From Halocaridina rubra (Eukaryota > Arthropoda > Malacostraca > Decapoda > Atyidae), in contig JAXCGZ010021123.1 in assembly GCA_037179515.1 (NCBI GenBank), forward strand, positions 1 through 64,000: a stretch of 64,000 nt of DNA. Direction: 5' to 3'. Positions within the stretch are counted from its first letter, which is position 1. Each line of letters begins with the position of its first letter. A model generated the notes under the pieces. It searched no databases and was not told the DNA's origin. It worked only from the letters and a program-made list of their open reading frames with translations. The position numbers and the translations under genes were made by a program. Of this stretch, positions 40,150-55,570 are shown in pieces.

Positions 40150-40152
<3 letters not shown>
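39471..40152 (+). repeat. 272-bp tRNA-like tandem array, plus arm
   Basis: The same units as 38535-39470 but in the opposite orientation, joined at 39470/39471. Heads lie at 39515-39586, 39787-39830 and 40026-40097. The middle one lacks the B box after a deletion. Confidence 0.85.

Positions 40153-40224
<72 letters not shown>
40153..40224. repeat. (TA)n after the tRNA-like array
   Basis: 72-bp TA tract. Confidence 0.95.
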
Positions 40225-40228
<4 letters not shown>

Positions 40229-40516
40229 AGGCTGGAATGTGGTATTATGAAAATAAGCTCAAAGGGCTAGTGGACCAAAGGAATCGAGCTATAGAAAATA
40301 CAGTAATGGATCATATTTATTCTACCCAAGATAAATAAATGTGTGATGGCAATTTTCAGCGTAAACATTTACAGAATTAGATAATAAACATAACTTGTAT
40401 GTGAGTGTAATTAAGCTAAAAGAACTCAGGATAAAGGATTAGATTTCTTGTACTTAGGGTATATGTAAACCTCTGCATGATGGCAGTTTTAGAACGTAAC
40501 CATTCAAGCGTACATA

Positions 40517-41890
40517 ATGCACATAATAAGTGCAAGAATAAACGACATTCCTTTAGGGAAGATAGTACTCAATATACTTTGCTTTTATTCATCTTTGAAG
40601 CATGCTCTAGTTCACGCAATTCCTGAAAAGGATGAACAACCAATTGCTGTAACCTCTGTTATCGCTACAGTTTTCAATACTTTGCTCAACTCTCATTTCT
40701 TGAAACATCTTGAATCTAACTCACTTTTTTCTCACCACCACTAAAGCTTCTCCAAGACATAATTCACTAGTGACTTTCTGTCCTATCTCACTTATGGATG
40801 GTCATATTCTCCGAAGAACTAAGGGAAATCATTTGTCATTGCCCTAGATATATCTAAAGCTTTTGAAAGGGTGTGGCAAAAGGTTCTGTTATCCAGACTT
40901 TCTGCTCATGGCTTTACCTTCTCTTTGTTTTCTAATTTCCAATATTTTCTGACCGTTTCATATACTGTATGTAGTTCTTGATGGTACAACATCTAACTCA
41001 TTCCCAGTTACCAGTGGTGTTCCACTGAATTCTGTTCTTTTCCCTACTCTGTTCATCCTCTTCATCAATGATCTTCTCTTCCTCTATTCTCCACGCTATT
41101 GCCAACAATTCTTCACTTCATGTTTCTTCCGTCTTTTTCGCACCAATTTTGTCTGCCACTCAAAGTCAGCTGCATATTACTCTTTCTTCAAATTACCACT
41201 TCGATTTACAGAGTAATATGAGTAGGGCATCTAAAACTCAGCAGTATTCATTGCCTCCAAGACTCAGTTTCTGGTTATTTCTTTGTCTCCTTCTCCTCTT
41301 AATAGTCCAATCGTTTTTTGAAAACAACAAAATATATCTTCTCAGTTCCATTTACATATAATGAATATACATAGCATAGCATCTAACGTGTCTTGAAGGA
41401 GTAACGTAATTCAAGTTGATAAAGATGCATAAATGAAATTGGGAGTTCTGTTTTATCATCATTACTTTTCTTAATTTCCATTACTTAAACTCTATGAAGG
41501 TCTTATCCATAACTGCTTACAATACTGCTTTCACATCTGGGGAGCTTCTCCACAAACTTATCTCACTGATAAGGAAGAATCTATGCCCATCAGACTCATC
41601 AACGAAGCTACGCTTACTTGTAATATCGATTCCCTTTCTCTTCACCAGAAGGTGTCCTCTCTTTCTCTTACGTGTTGGTGTTGCTTCCATCACTGCCCTG
41701 ATGAGGTGGCGAGGTTGCATAACACACGACAAGTGGCCTCGTTACACAGGTACTATTTGGAGATTTAGGATCACACATTGGCTGGGGCAGTGACTAATTC
41801 TTCCCTTCTAATCACTTCCTGTTTCTGTCTTCTCTTACTCTTATGACTTTTTTGTCTCTCATCTCATGGAAGTAAGGCATAGAGAAGAGA
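40517..41890 (+). pseudogene. Decayed Jockey-type LINE RT
   Basis: RT motifs are scattered over several frames: IAVTSVIATVFNTLLNSHF, then ALDISKAFERVWQ (motif A), TSGVPLNSVLFPTLFILF (motif B) and HAIANNSSLH where a YADD motif belongs, so both catalytic aspartates now read N. The region ends in sequence resembling the post-RT part of such LINEs (LHKLISLIRKNLCPSDSS). It is much older than the other LINEs in the window and lies in an intron of the FN3 gene. Confidence 0.65.
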
Positions 41891-43171
<1,281 letters not shown>

Positions 43172-43176
43172 CTCAC

Positions 43177-43364
43177 AGTATCACTGACAGATTCTCCATC
43201 AACTTCCTGAACTTCCCACTGTGATAATGGTTTGCTTTTGTCTAAAGTGAAGAGAATTTCATAGTTTTCAATAGAACCCTTCACATTTTCTGGAGCATCC
43301 CATATTAAACGAATTGTGGAAGTATCAGTGGCTTCATACTTGAACAGTTCTGGGGCCAGGGGCA
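43177..43364 (-). CDS. Internal exon, first half of the next FN3 domain
   Basis: Minus-strand exon of 188 bp between acceptor ttactttcag (AG at 43365-43366) and donor gtgagt (43171-43176). The translation carries the N-terminal half of a fibronectin type III domain: a proline-rich start (PLAPELF), the B-strand tryptophan in IRLIWDAPENV, and NYEILF of the C strand. The first two bases complete a codon begun by the exon at 45748 (phase 1). The exon ends on a whole codon (phase 0), as required by the exon at 30967. The donor lies only a few bases from a short (TA)n tract, and a 343-bp Tigger MITE ends at 43139, so an insertion sits about 30 bp from a functional splice site. The product is probably an extracellular or membrane-anchored multi-FN3 protein. 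Confidence 0.78.
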
Positions 43365-45747
43365 CTGAAAGTAAATGATAAACATACATTTTATGGGCCT
43401 CAATTGAAAAAGATACATGAATTCTATAGTAAATCTCAATAGCAAAGTTATATTGCGCATAACTTCCCATTACAAAGCATAAACTTGGCATCCGAAAACA
43501 TTATCTGCAAAACAAGTGCAAATATCAAATTTGTGAGCAACAGTTACTAATTGTGCATATATATTATTTTCTCTTTGAGAAACAACTTTTCAACAACTGC
43601 TACGGCATATCCTTGGCAAGACTAAAATAATTAACTAAATCTAAATTACCCTTGAATTTTATTTACAAAATTTTATATTCCCTTTTCTGTGCTTTGCCAG
43701 TTCTAGTAAGATTTACAGTTTCTTACGATTACTAGATAAGCAAAAAGAAATAAGTTTTGATGCAAGTCTTTTCAGACTTCATTTACCTTCTGGTACATAA
43801 TTCCTAATGCCATGGTGTCACTCAACTTTCCCATATGCCATATAACAATGTTCATATACACGTTCTTTACTAAATGCGTTATTAAATTTGTTCTTTCTCC
43901 CTTTTCAGTATGTATAATTCATACTGACAGGTACGAGTAAAGATATCAGAACTGAATGCCTCGAGTTTGTGATCAAAATCTATATCTAAAAGTCAAATAA
44001 GAATCCATATGCCATCCTGACAGTAGAGTGCTGATGCAGAAGGATGCTGTGATCACATCATTTATTATACCATTCTCTATGTTCAAAAGCAGTACTGAGT
44101 GGCCTCCTACACTTCTGTGTTCTTTTCTTCAACTTCAGTGCAAGATTCATGCCCTTTGAATCAATGTAAGTTTATGGGTATCATTCTGGGCCTAAGCAGA
44201 GATATCTTGCATCTTAAACATATGTTGCCTTCTTCCATGTTGAAGCTATTTTGAAAGTTCAGCAGATTTTCACAATGTCTCATTACACAACCATATACTT
44301 TTTATAAATAATCAGATTACTATTTTCTTTCTTATTCCCATTACTCATGTCTATATTATTCTAAACTTATCTTAATCTAGCTTATAAATTTCTGCTAAAG
44401 TAGCTTGGTTTTTTATGCTATTTCAAGTATTTTCGCTATTAGAGGTGTGAACATCTGAGTATATTGAAACTGCAAATATTTTTCAATATGTATGTAATTT
44501 ATGAGTATATCAGCTCATGCATAAGCAACAACTCACTTAAAATTTCCTTCAAATGAGAGGTAATCCTTTCAGTTAGATGGCATTCTTAGGTTTTGTTATT
44601 TCCACCTTCAGCCTGCCAATTACAATTCTCACATCTGTTCAATTCAGGCTCTTCATCAAACCCCTCTCAATGCTGGGGAATGTAGCAGTTCAGTAATAAC
44701 AAGACCCTGTTCCAGTTGTACTTCAGTATGGCATACATGAAGCTGGGTGCCATTTTAGAGTTGGCCTATTCTATAATTTAGTATAGGCTACAATACGATT
44801 TTGGTGAGAATTTTTGTAATCACTACACACTTCATTCACAATGATGACTGTACTCTTGAGCTGTTCTCTATTATAGACACATACAGCACAGTGACTTCCA
44901 AAGCATGTCTATTCACATGCACGTCTAATGTCAGCTGCATTCATTTTACCACATTTTCTAATGCTTCGCTTGAACTTCTCCTACACTGCAATTATTGCCC
45001 TCTCTCGTGTCAGTATCAGATGGTTTAGTCAGACAATCTCTATAACTTAATACTTAAAGACTTATCAAAATCCACATATAATTTCTTTATTTCTAACTCA
45101 TCCATGGAAAGTCTGTAGATCTTAGTCGAGAAGTTAATATAAGATGAACAATATCTGGCTTTTCAGGTCCTCATTTATCTTGACTCATAGAAGCGACCAT
45201 TTACATTTAGCAAAGAAGTCACTCTCCAGCCTGAATAAGTCTAACCATTAGGCCTAAATTAATCCAACCTTTCAGAAATACTACTAGAACGGTAACATGT
45301 ATAGCAAAGAGTAAATATTGTAAACTGAGCACACTCAAAACTTCTTGTCTATACCAAAAAATCCTTTCTATATCCAAATGGAAAATGAATATCAAAAACA
45401 CAAAATAAATATTATAAACCTTGACAGTCTAGCAGCTATCACCAGAGTAAGTATCTAAGCTACTAATGATACCTGATACAAGATTTAAAAAAATGAAATG
45501 AAACTGATAATACTCCAGTTTTCTAAAAACACTCAAGCCCATTTAGCCTTCATAGATAGTGTTATCACGTTTGCACAGATCTGTTATTGGATGCAACAAG
45601 CAAAAATTAATCAGATGACCCAGGGGACTGTATATAGTAGCGTGCATTATATCTCGTTCACACACACACACACACAAAAAAAAATGCATACATCATATAC
45701 TTATTCATTTCAAAGTCACCATTTTCTCATTGACAGAGTTTACTTAC
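43365..45747 (-). other. FN3 gene intron, mostly unique sequence
   Basis: 2.4-kb intron between two phase-matched exons. No further exon or repeat was recognised in it. Confidence 0.6.
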
Positions 45748-45878
45748 AATTTTCCATCGTTGTTGCTTGAAGAGGAGGGCTAAAGGGACTATAAATTTTT
45801 TCTGATTCGTGTGCTCGGACACTGAGCTCATAAGTACTAAAGGGCTTCAGTCCTGTTATGACAGCATCTGTTGCATTA
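45748..45878 (-). CDS. Internal exon, second half of an FN3 domain
   Basis: Exon of a host gene read on the minus strand. It follows a polypyrimidine-type acceptor (tattttttcag, AG at 45879-45880) and ends at a consensus donor gtaagt (45742-45747). The 131-bp exon encodes the C-terminal half of a fibronectin type III fold: [15 protein letters not shown] is the typical tyrosine-bearing F-strand region and SPPLQATT the domain end. It starts with the last base of a codon and ends with the first base of one (phase 1). That matches the start of the next exon at 43364. The start was chosen because the acceptor lies about ten residues before the F strand, the same place as in the exon at 30967. A slightly earlier acceptor cannot be excluded. 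FN3 repeats act as extracellular adhesion or spacer modules in receptors. The gene family is not identified; Sevenless/ROS-like, receptor phosphatase or cell-adhesion proteins all fit. Confidence 0.72.
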
Positions 45879-45934
45879 CTGAAAAAATATTTTGTCTTAG
45901 TATCTTCAAATTGTGAAGTGAAAAAGAGCATCAT

Positions 45935-47460
<1,526 letters not shown>

Positions 47461-47930
47461 ATAGTTCAATGTTGACAAGATATCAAGATTACCACAATAT
47501 CATTTAAGGTAACAAAATAGGCCAAAGTAATTAATTTTCAAGCAATTTATGTATCGAAAATGAACAGACCAAAAGTATCACATTAGACGAAAAAGGCGGC
47601 AAATACAGAGTCAGTGTTGCCATAAAACAGAAAACCAAAACAACGTACAGTTCGTTATGACAAAAAGAAGCAAAATTAATGGATCAGTTTAGAACAACAA
47701 CAAAATTATTAATAAATAAAGTGAAAATATATATATATCAATTAATAAATAAATATATAAATAAAGAAGACATATATCATACCACTACAACACTCCAAAT
47801 AAAGAAAGAAAATACACTATGCCACTACAACACTCCCCTGCCAGTACAGGAGTACATTAGTTTTTAACACTGATAATAGAAAATATAGATATATAATATA
47901 TATGTGGAGACATAGATACAAAAATACAAA
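47461..47930. other. AT-rich gypsy-flanking sequence
   Basis: Non-coding; probably the 3' part of the gypsy fragment that follows on the minus strand. No LTR could be defined. Confidence 0.4.
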
Positions 47931-48857
47931 TTAATAATATACATAATCAGGGTTATAATTAAATCTAACTCGACGAGATTTCGTAACAACAGATTGAGGT
48001 ATTTTCTCTTCAATAACATCTTCATTATCAATATTTTCAGGAATAGATGCACTACTAGGAATTAATGTATCAGAATCTGAGTCATTTGTGGAATTAGAAT
48101 CAGAAAAATCATTATTTACACTTGGTTCAATCACATCAGAATTGACATCTTCTGGCACAGAATCATTATTTACAGTAGGTTCTGTCTCATTAGAACTGAT
48201 AGGTTTTGGTATTGAGGCAGGTTTCAATCTATCTACAGATACAGTAGTTAAATTTCCAGAAAGCTGACGTAGAATAAAATATTTATCACCACGTTCCACA
48301 AATTCAAGTGGACCAAAGTAGGGAGCCTCTAAAGGGCGACGTACACGATCCACTCTAACCCAAACATGTGTACATGATTCAAGATCTTTTGGAACATAAG
48401 GTTTAACAGAGGATGAATGAAGGTATCCATAAGAGGATTCAGAAAAATCTAATTCACGTATTCGAGATACAAATTCAGAGACAATTTCTTTTTGTTGTGC
48501 AAAAGAAGGAATTTCAGTTGTTACCATGATTTTAGGACTAAGTAGCATACTTCCTGTTACCAAAGTAAATGGAGAAACTCCAGACTCTGTGGGGACACAT
48601 CTTAAACCTAAAAGTACTATTGGTAAAGAAGCAAGCCAATCATCTTTACGTGCCATCAGGGATACTTTCAATACTCTATGTGATCTTTCAACCATGCCAT
48701 TGGATTGAGGGTGATATGAAGTGGTACGCAGTCTATGAAATCCAATTATAGAGGAAAGTTGCTGAAATAATGCAGATTCAAACTGAGCACCTCTATCAGT
48801 AAAAACATATAATGGCACTCCAAAACGAGATACCCAACCTTTAATAAAAGCAAAAGC
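47931..48857 (-). pseudogene. Ty3/gypsy integrase C-terminal half
   Basis: An open minus-strand frame from the junction at 48857 to a stop at 47931, about 308 residues. It starts within the integrase core (GWVSRFGVPLYVFTDRGAQF, second catalytic D) and includes the third acidic residue (SNGMVERSHR). It continues through the usual LPIVLLGLR block to an integrase C-terminal barrel (DRVRRPLEAPYFGPLEFVER, then VSVDRLKPA). The last 90 residues are Ser/Asp/Glu-rich and disordered. The zinc domain and first D are missing because Tigger sequence abuts at 48860. The element differs from the gypsy element at 57319. Confidence 0.82.
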
Positions 48858-48859
48858 AA

Positions 48860-49035
48860 CAGTGAAGTAAAGGGTGGTTTGTCAACAGTAGAGGGAGGGT
48901 TTATACAGTTTATACAGTGTAAAGTTAAAATTAAATTAAAATACCTATGTACATATAGGCTGATCCTACTCCGCGATTTTCCTGTCTCGCGCCGGGTCCT
49001 GGAACCGAACCCTCGCGATAATAGGGGGATCACTG
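48860..49035. mobile_element. Truncated Tigger end
   Basis: Family I 3' end sequence in inverse orientation, ending ataatagggggatcactg at 49035. It has the same terminus type as 46261, so the two ends flank the gypsy fragment as inverted copies. Confidence 0.8.
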
Positions 49036-49036
49036 T

Positions 49037-49158
<122 letters not shown>

Positions 49159-49499
49159 GTTCCTTTTATACGCGATTTTTTTATATGTGAAATTGCAATA
49201 ACGCCCCCAAAAAATAAAAGTAAAAAATTCAGAATTTGCGACTAATGCCCCCCCCCCCCAATTATTATTACTTTTCTATTATTTTTTTTTTAAAGATTAT
49301 TGTGACACCAGGATGGACCAAAATATTATAAAATAAAACAGCCTTTATCAGGCTGTAAAGAGAAACAGATGGAGAATGTAATGACCTGTCAGATGTGAAG
49401 GGATTATAAAAGATGTGTAATGAATATCCAGCTCTCTGCTGGGTATTAATATACCTCTGTATTACTCTCATGATGTCTATTCCAAAAATTCTCCTTAGA

Positions 49500-49557
<58 letters not shown>

Positions 49558-49593
49558 TTTAACAATAATTTTCCTTTGATGATGATTGTGGAG

Positions 49594-49637
<44 letters not shown>

Positions 49638-49730
49638 TATTATCATTATTATTACGAAGTTGTAATTAAACCATTATTTTTACAATAAATAATGGAGTTT
49701 TGGTTGAATGAACAGGAGTTAATTAAAGAT

Positions 49731-49735
49731 ATCTC

Positions 49736-49789
<54 letters not shown>
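49731..49789. repeat. (TC)n, unoccupied LINE target site
   Basis: An almost pure TC run between taattaaagat and caacattctattctaccc, the same flanks that border the RNase-H LINE at 15081-17320. Confidence 0.9.
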
Positions 49790-49793
<4 letters not shown>

Positions 49794-49812
49794 ATTCTAT
49801 TCTACCCAATAG

Positions 49813-49918
49813 GGTGGATGTATATATAATGTATAATGATGATGATCTTTTCTTATCGTAATCCTCTTTGTACTGGTGGAAGAAGCCTCCGCGGGCGCTT
49901 ATTTACTATATTTAAAAA

Positions 49919-49961
<43 letters not shown>

Positions 49962-50057
49962 TAGAAAATAAGCGCCCGCGGAGGCTTCTTCCACCAGTAC
50001 AAAGAGGATTACGATAAGAAAAGATCATCATCATTATACATTATATATACATCCACC
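49813..50057. repeat. Long hairpin (inverted repeat) copy 2
   Basis: Arms 49813-49911 and 49963-50057 are near-perfect reverse complements around an (AAT)n loop. Confidence 0.88.
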
Positions 50058-50059
50058 TT

Positions 50060-50540
50060 ACCTCTGTCATATGTCTATCTAATCTACATTTGAAGGTGTC
50101 TAAGTAATAAAATTCAGAATCTGAATTCCAGATCAAAACTTAGCACGAGGGTCTGCCCTCTCTTTTTTCTCTCTTACTTTATTTAATTTTCGTGCTTTTC
50201 CCTCCAATTCCCTTATATCCTTAATCCCCTCCTATCCTATCCCATAAAAAAAAAAAAAAAGTATTGGCATTTATTATCCTACTAGGAATACTCTACGGTA
50301 TTACCAAGCCAATTTTCACCAATTTCCCTTCTGAACCTAAATTTATCAAGATTAAATCCATTTCCCATTACGAATTCTGGTTTGATCATGAATTTTTAAA
50401 ACTTTATTAATATCACCCTTGTTATTCCCTTTAAACCATTTATACACCTCAATCATATCCCCCCTAACTCTGTGCCTCTCTAGAGAGTGTAGATTAAGTT
50501 TTTTTTAATCTGTCATATGGTAGATTTAGGCATTGCATAA
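50060..50540 (-). pseudogene. Antisense LINE RT C-terminal fragment (copy 3)
   Basis: The same segment as at 17590-18250, but with a poly(A) run at 50246-50260 in place of the (TA)n. Confidence 0.62.
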
Positions 50541-51110
50541 TAAATTTTTTTTTCGTTTTTTAGTCTTGCTTTGGTTATTTATAATTCTTATTTTATCTTT
50601 GTATACATTTGCAGATAGAGGTTCGTTCTCCTGCATCCTCCTCCTCTTCTACCACATAAGTTACTTGCTCACTGCCACCATGCATGTCCCAGTCTACTGT
50701 ATAAATGTTGCCCACTGCATAATAGAGTAAAGTATAGTAATGTATGTTAATTTCTAGCTGTAAAGTGAATATGAATATCTTTGTATACTCTTAAAAATAG
50801 ATACAGGGCTTTCTGCTTTGCTATGTAGTAATAAAATATGTTTTTAACTTATCTTGGCATTGAGTGACTATGTAAGGTTTGGAACGTATCTATGCCCTTT
50901 ATCATTGTTTCGTTTTTTTCACGCGATTTTCCATTTACCTTACCCTTTTGAGAACCTGTCTAGGCATTATTCTGAGAACTAGGTGTATGTATATACAGTG
51001 TGGCCTCCCTTATCGCGGTAGTTCGGTTCCGGGACCCGGCGCGAACCAGGAAAATCGCGAAGTAGGATCAGCCTTTTATTTTTTTTAATTTTTTTTTTTA
51101 AAGATGATTA

Positions 51111-51378
51111 TGGCACCAGGACAGGCCAAAAATTATAAAATAAAACTGCCTTTATCAGGCTGTAAAGAGAAACAGAGATGGAGAGTGGGATGACCTGTCA
51201 GATGTGAAGGGATTATAAAAGATGTGTATTGAATATCCAGCTCTCTGCTGGGTTTACTATACCTCTGCATTACCTTCATGATGTCTATTCTAAAACTTCT
51301 CCTTAGATATTATTATTATTATTGGGAACAATAATTTTCCTTTGATGATGATTAGGGAGATTATTATTATTATTATCA

Positions 51379-51422
<44 letters not shown>

Positions 51423-51972
51423 ATTATCATCATCATTATTACTACGGATTCATAATTAAACCATTATTTTTACTATAAATAATGTAGTTTTGGTTGAATG
51501 AACAAGAGTTACTTAAAGATTCTCTCTCTCTCTCTCCAACATTCTATTCTACCCAACCCCCCACACTCTCTTTGTCCCAGCCAACTAGGGAGGGGCACTT
51601 TACACAGTTATTAAAAGTAAATAAACCAACAGATGCACAAACAATGATGAGCCCTTAATAATAATAATAATGATGATGATGATGATAATAATTCCACAAT
51701 CATCAAAAGAAAATTATTTTTGCCAATGATAATAATAATAATAATTATAATAATAATAGAAATAATAATAAGATCTAAGCAGAATTATAGGAATAGACAT
51801 CATGAAAGTAATGCAGAGGTATATTAAAACCCAGCAGAGCGCTGGATATTCATTACACATCTTTTATAATCCCTTCACATCTGACAGGTCATTACACTCT
51901 CAATCTCTGTTTCTCTTTACAACCTGATAAAGTCTGCTTTATTTTATCATTTTTTGGCCCATCCTGGTGTCA
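51111..51972. mobile_element. Foldback element FB-2 (empty, 862 bp)
   Basis: The ends TGGCACCAGGA and TCCTGGTGTCA are inverse with one mismatch; arms are about 290 bp. A short (TC)n at the centre (51521-51537) is the position occupied by the LINE in FB-1. Confidence 0.87.
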
Positions 51973-51978
51973 CAATAA

Positions 51979-52093
<115 letters not shown>

Positions 52094-52176
52094 AAATATA
52101 TATATATTTTTGCCCCCCAAAAAAACCGCGATACAGTGAGAACGCGAACCAAGAAATGCGAATAACCGGGGTAACA

Positions 52177-52180
<4 letters not shown>

Positions 52181-52270
<90 letters not shown>
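52181..52270. repeat. (TA)n before the second tRNA-like array
   Basis: 90-bp TA tract. Confidence 0.95.
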
Positions 52271-52273
<3 letters not shown>

Positions 52274-52878
52274 TCATTTTTTTACCCCGACCGGGACTCG
52301 AACCTAGGACTTATGATTACTAAGTCAAGGTGCTACCAATGCACCACAGAAGGTTAAAAGGAATCCAACCTTATAGCTTATATCTGCTATACTTAGGAAT
52401 GAACGCATTCTATCTGAATGCCACTAGGTTCATATTACAGATTCCCCAGCCTCACTCGTGGATTCATTTTCACATTTAATTCAATTCCCAATCTCATTCG
52501 GGCATTACAATAACCAAATAAGCACATTACATATGTGAAAACATGAATCATTTTTTACCCCGACCGGGACTCGAACTTAGGACTTATGATTACTAAGTCA
52601 AGGCACTACCAATGCACCACAGAAGGTTAAAAGGAATCCAACCTTATAGCTTATATCTGCTATACTTAGGAATGAACGCATTCTATCTGAATGCCACTAA
52701 GTTCATATTACAGATTCCCCAGCCTCACTCGTGGATTCATTTTCGCATTTAATTCAATTCCCAATCTCATTCAGGCATTACAATAACCAAATAAGCACAT
52801 TACATATGTGAAAACATGAATCATTTTTTACCCCGACCGGGACTCGAACCTAGGACTTATGATTACTAAGTCAAGGCG
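52271..52878 (-). repeat. 272-bp tRNA-like tandem array, second locus
   Basis: Heads at 52284-52355, 52557-52628 and 52830-52878, the last cut in its A-box half where Tigger T3 begins. The units differ from the array at 38535 by several shared substitutions (accccgaccggg for accccaaccggg; caatgcacc for cactacacc), so they form a separate lineage. Confidence 0.85.
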
Positions 52879-55564
52879 TCTTGGAAAACGCAAAGGCTTG
52901 CACCAAAGTGAGATATTTCATGGAATGCTATTGGATGAAAGGGTGGGAGATGATGATTCACATAATTGTTTCTTTGCATGTTCTGTATCATGGGGTCTGA
53001 TTGGCTTTTTGATTGAAGCTTGGTTCTCCCACCATCTTCCATTGTCTCGCCTCACTCGTTCAGTCTAACTCACATGTGCACCGTTCGCGTTGTGCTTATT
53101 AATACGTTATGCTTGTGATTTTTTTTACTTTGTGCTTGTGATTTTTTTTTAACTAACGTATTTCAACCTTTGCAATGCCTCTCAAACGTCCTTCATCTGC
53201 TAAGGCTTCTGGTAGTGAGCTTAAGCGGCAAAGGAAAATGTTAACCATAACGGAAAAGGTGAAACTGTTAGATATGCTGAAAGAAGGAAGAAGGTTTGCG
53301 GATGTCAGCCACCATTTTGGCCTCAATGAATCTACTGTTCGCTACATAAAAAAGGACGAGGCAAATATCAGGAAAACAGCGACTATTTCTTTTAGTAAAT
53401 CAGCGAAGAGGGTCATAACATCCCGCAATAAGATAATAGTGCAGATGGAATCTGCTTTGGCCATGTGGATTGCTGATTGCAGAAGAAGAACATTAGCTTA
53501 GACACCAATATCATACAAACAAAGGCGAAGAAGCTGTACGAGGCATTCGCTGCCAACGAACCCGACGACGACAGTGGCGACCGTGGAGAGGAGGAGAGAG
53601 AAGAAGATATCGACGACCCACAACCAGGACCCTCCAGCGATTCTCCACTGAGGATTCAATTGTTCGTGGCAAGCAAAGGATGGTTCGCCAAATTTCAAAA
53701 ATGCTATAGCCTAAAGAGCGTTTTGGTTTATGGCGAAGCTGCCTCTGCAGATAAAGCTGCAGCAGAAGATTACATGAACAACGACTTCAATAAAATTATT
53801 GCCGAAAGGGATTATGCTCCTGAGCAAGTCTTCAACATGGATGAGACTGGGTTATTTTGGAAGAGAATGCTGTCTCGCGCTTTTCTCTTCAAGGAAGAAG
53901 CTAAAGCGCCAGGATTTAAAGCGCACAAAGATCGCGTTACCCTCATCATGTGCAGAAATGCTGCGGGCTTCATGTTAAAGCCCGGGCTTATCTACAAGTC
54001 AAAGAACCCTAGGGCTTTGAAGAATAAAAACAAGAATCTGCTGCCAGTGTATTGGATGCATAACCCTAAGACCTGGATCATGAAAAGCCTCACATCAGAT
54101 TGGTTTCACCAATGCTTTATCCCTCAGGTCAAAATTTATCTTGCGGAAAAAGGCCTTGAATTTAAAGTCCTTCTTTTCATGGATAATGCTGGTGGCCACG
54201 CAACTAATCTCGAATATGACGGTGATCAAGTAGAGTTCCTGCTACCTAATACGAAGTCACTGATTCAGCCCATGGATCAAGGCGTTATTTGTGCGTTCAC
54301 AAAAACTGTATCTTGCGGAAAAAGGCCTTGAATTTAAAGTCCTTCTTTTGATGGATAATGCTGGTGGCCACGCAACTAATCTCGAATATGACGGTGATCA
54401 AGTAGAGTTCCTGTCACCTAATACGAAGTCACTGATTCAGCCCATGGATCAAGGCGTTATTTGTGCGTTCAAGGCCCTCTACACACAAAATGCCATGGCG
54501 AACCTGGTTGAAGCCATGGATGCGGACAAAGAATTCTCAATGAAGACGTACTGGCGTAATTACATGATTGGTATATGCCTTCAAAATGTTCAGAATGCAA
54601 TCAACGAGATGAAGCCGGCCACAATTAATGCCAGCTGGAAGCAGTTGTGGCCCGAAGTCATCTACGACTACAAGGGATTTGCTCCTGACGAAGTCCATAA
54701 CTCGGCAGTTGTGAAACCTGTGAAGTTGGCTGCATTGCTAGGAAGAGAAGACTTAAAAGATATGATTCACGAAGATGTGAATGAACTGACTGACTGCCAC
54801 TGGCAGCCTTTGACTGATGAAGACTTGGAAGAAATGACAAAATCAGCGAGCAAAGAAGAGGAAGATGAAGAACTTGTGGAAACGCATGAAGAAATTGAAG
54901 AGCCTGGCCTTACACTCGCACGTTTGGCAGCCATGTATGAAAAGTGAAAGCAGTCCAACAACTCTAGCAGGTACATGACGATAATATGGTTCGTTCGATG
55001 ATCTTCTGCAATCTTCTCGACGATGCCATGATTCCTTACAAGACCATCTTCCAACAAAAGAAGAAACAGCGACAGGAACTCCCCATTACCATGTTCTTCG
55101 CTCGCAAAAAGCAGCCATAAAGCTGTTATTGGCTGAAGAATAATTTCCTATGGAGTCTACAAACGTCATTACCACCTCATTCACGGTAAGTTTACCTATC
55201 ACGTTCATGTAAATTTACATTGAATGCTGTTATTTATAAAGTAAAGGGTGCTTTTTTAACAGTGCAAGGAGGGTTTATACAGTAAGCGTAAAAATAATTG
55301 TAAAATACCTATGTACATGAGTATGTCATGTCAATACCACTTCATTCACAGAAATTTACCTATCACTTTCATATAAATTTACGCTTGCTTGCTGTTATTT
55401 ATGAAGGAAAGGGTGGTTTATTAACAGTACAGGGAGGGTTTATACAGTAAACGTAAAAATAAATGTAAAATACCTATGTACATGTAGGGTGATCCTACTT
55501 CGCGGATATTCACCTATCACGGTTGGTCCCGGAACCTACCCCCGCGATAAAAGAGGGATCACTG
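52879..55564 (+). mobile_element. Tigger/pogo T3, 5'-truncated
   Basis: It begins abruptly inside the 5' untranslated part (tcttggaaaacgcaaagg, equivalent to about 31748 of T2). It ends with the normal terminus aaagagggatcactg at 55564, followed by tatata and another element. Confidence 0.85.
53175..55120 (+). pseudogene. Tigger transposase pseudogene with internal duplication (T3)
   Basis: It starts MPLKRPSSAK at 53175. The frame breaks near 53485 (one base missing relative to T2), about 54300, and 54945. Domains in order are the pogo HTH (LLDMLKEGRRFADV, GLNESTVRYIKKDE), the second DNA-binding part (ALAMWIADC), an acidic linker, then D1 (NMDETGLFWK), D2 (FMDNAGGHATN) and D3 (IQPMDQGVI). 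About 170 bp holding D2 and D3 are duplicated in tandem (54128-54298 and 54302-54472), so the core carries two copies of each. The C-terminal acidic part and SRKKQ-like end are present out of frame. It is the best-preserved of the coding copies before the duplication (284 codons open). Confidence 0.87.
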
Positions 55565-55570
55565 TATATA

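Noticed and set aside
44801..45028. 75-codon plus-strand frame in the FN3 intron (44801-45028).
   Set aside because: No domain, no conserved pattern; length expected by chance.
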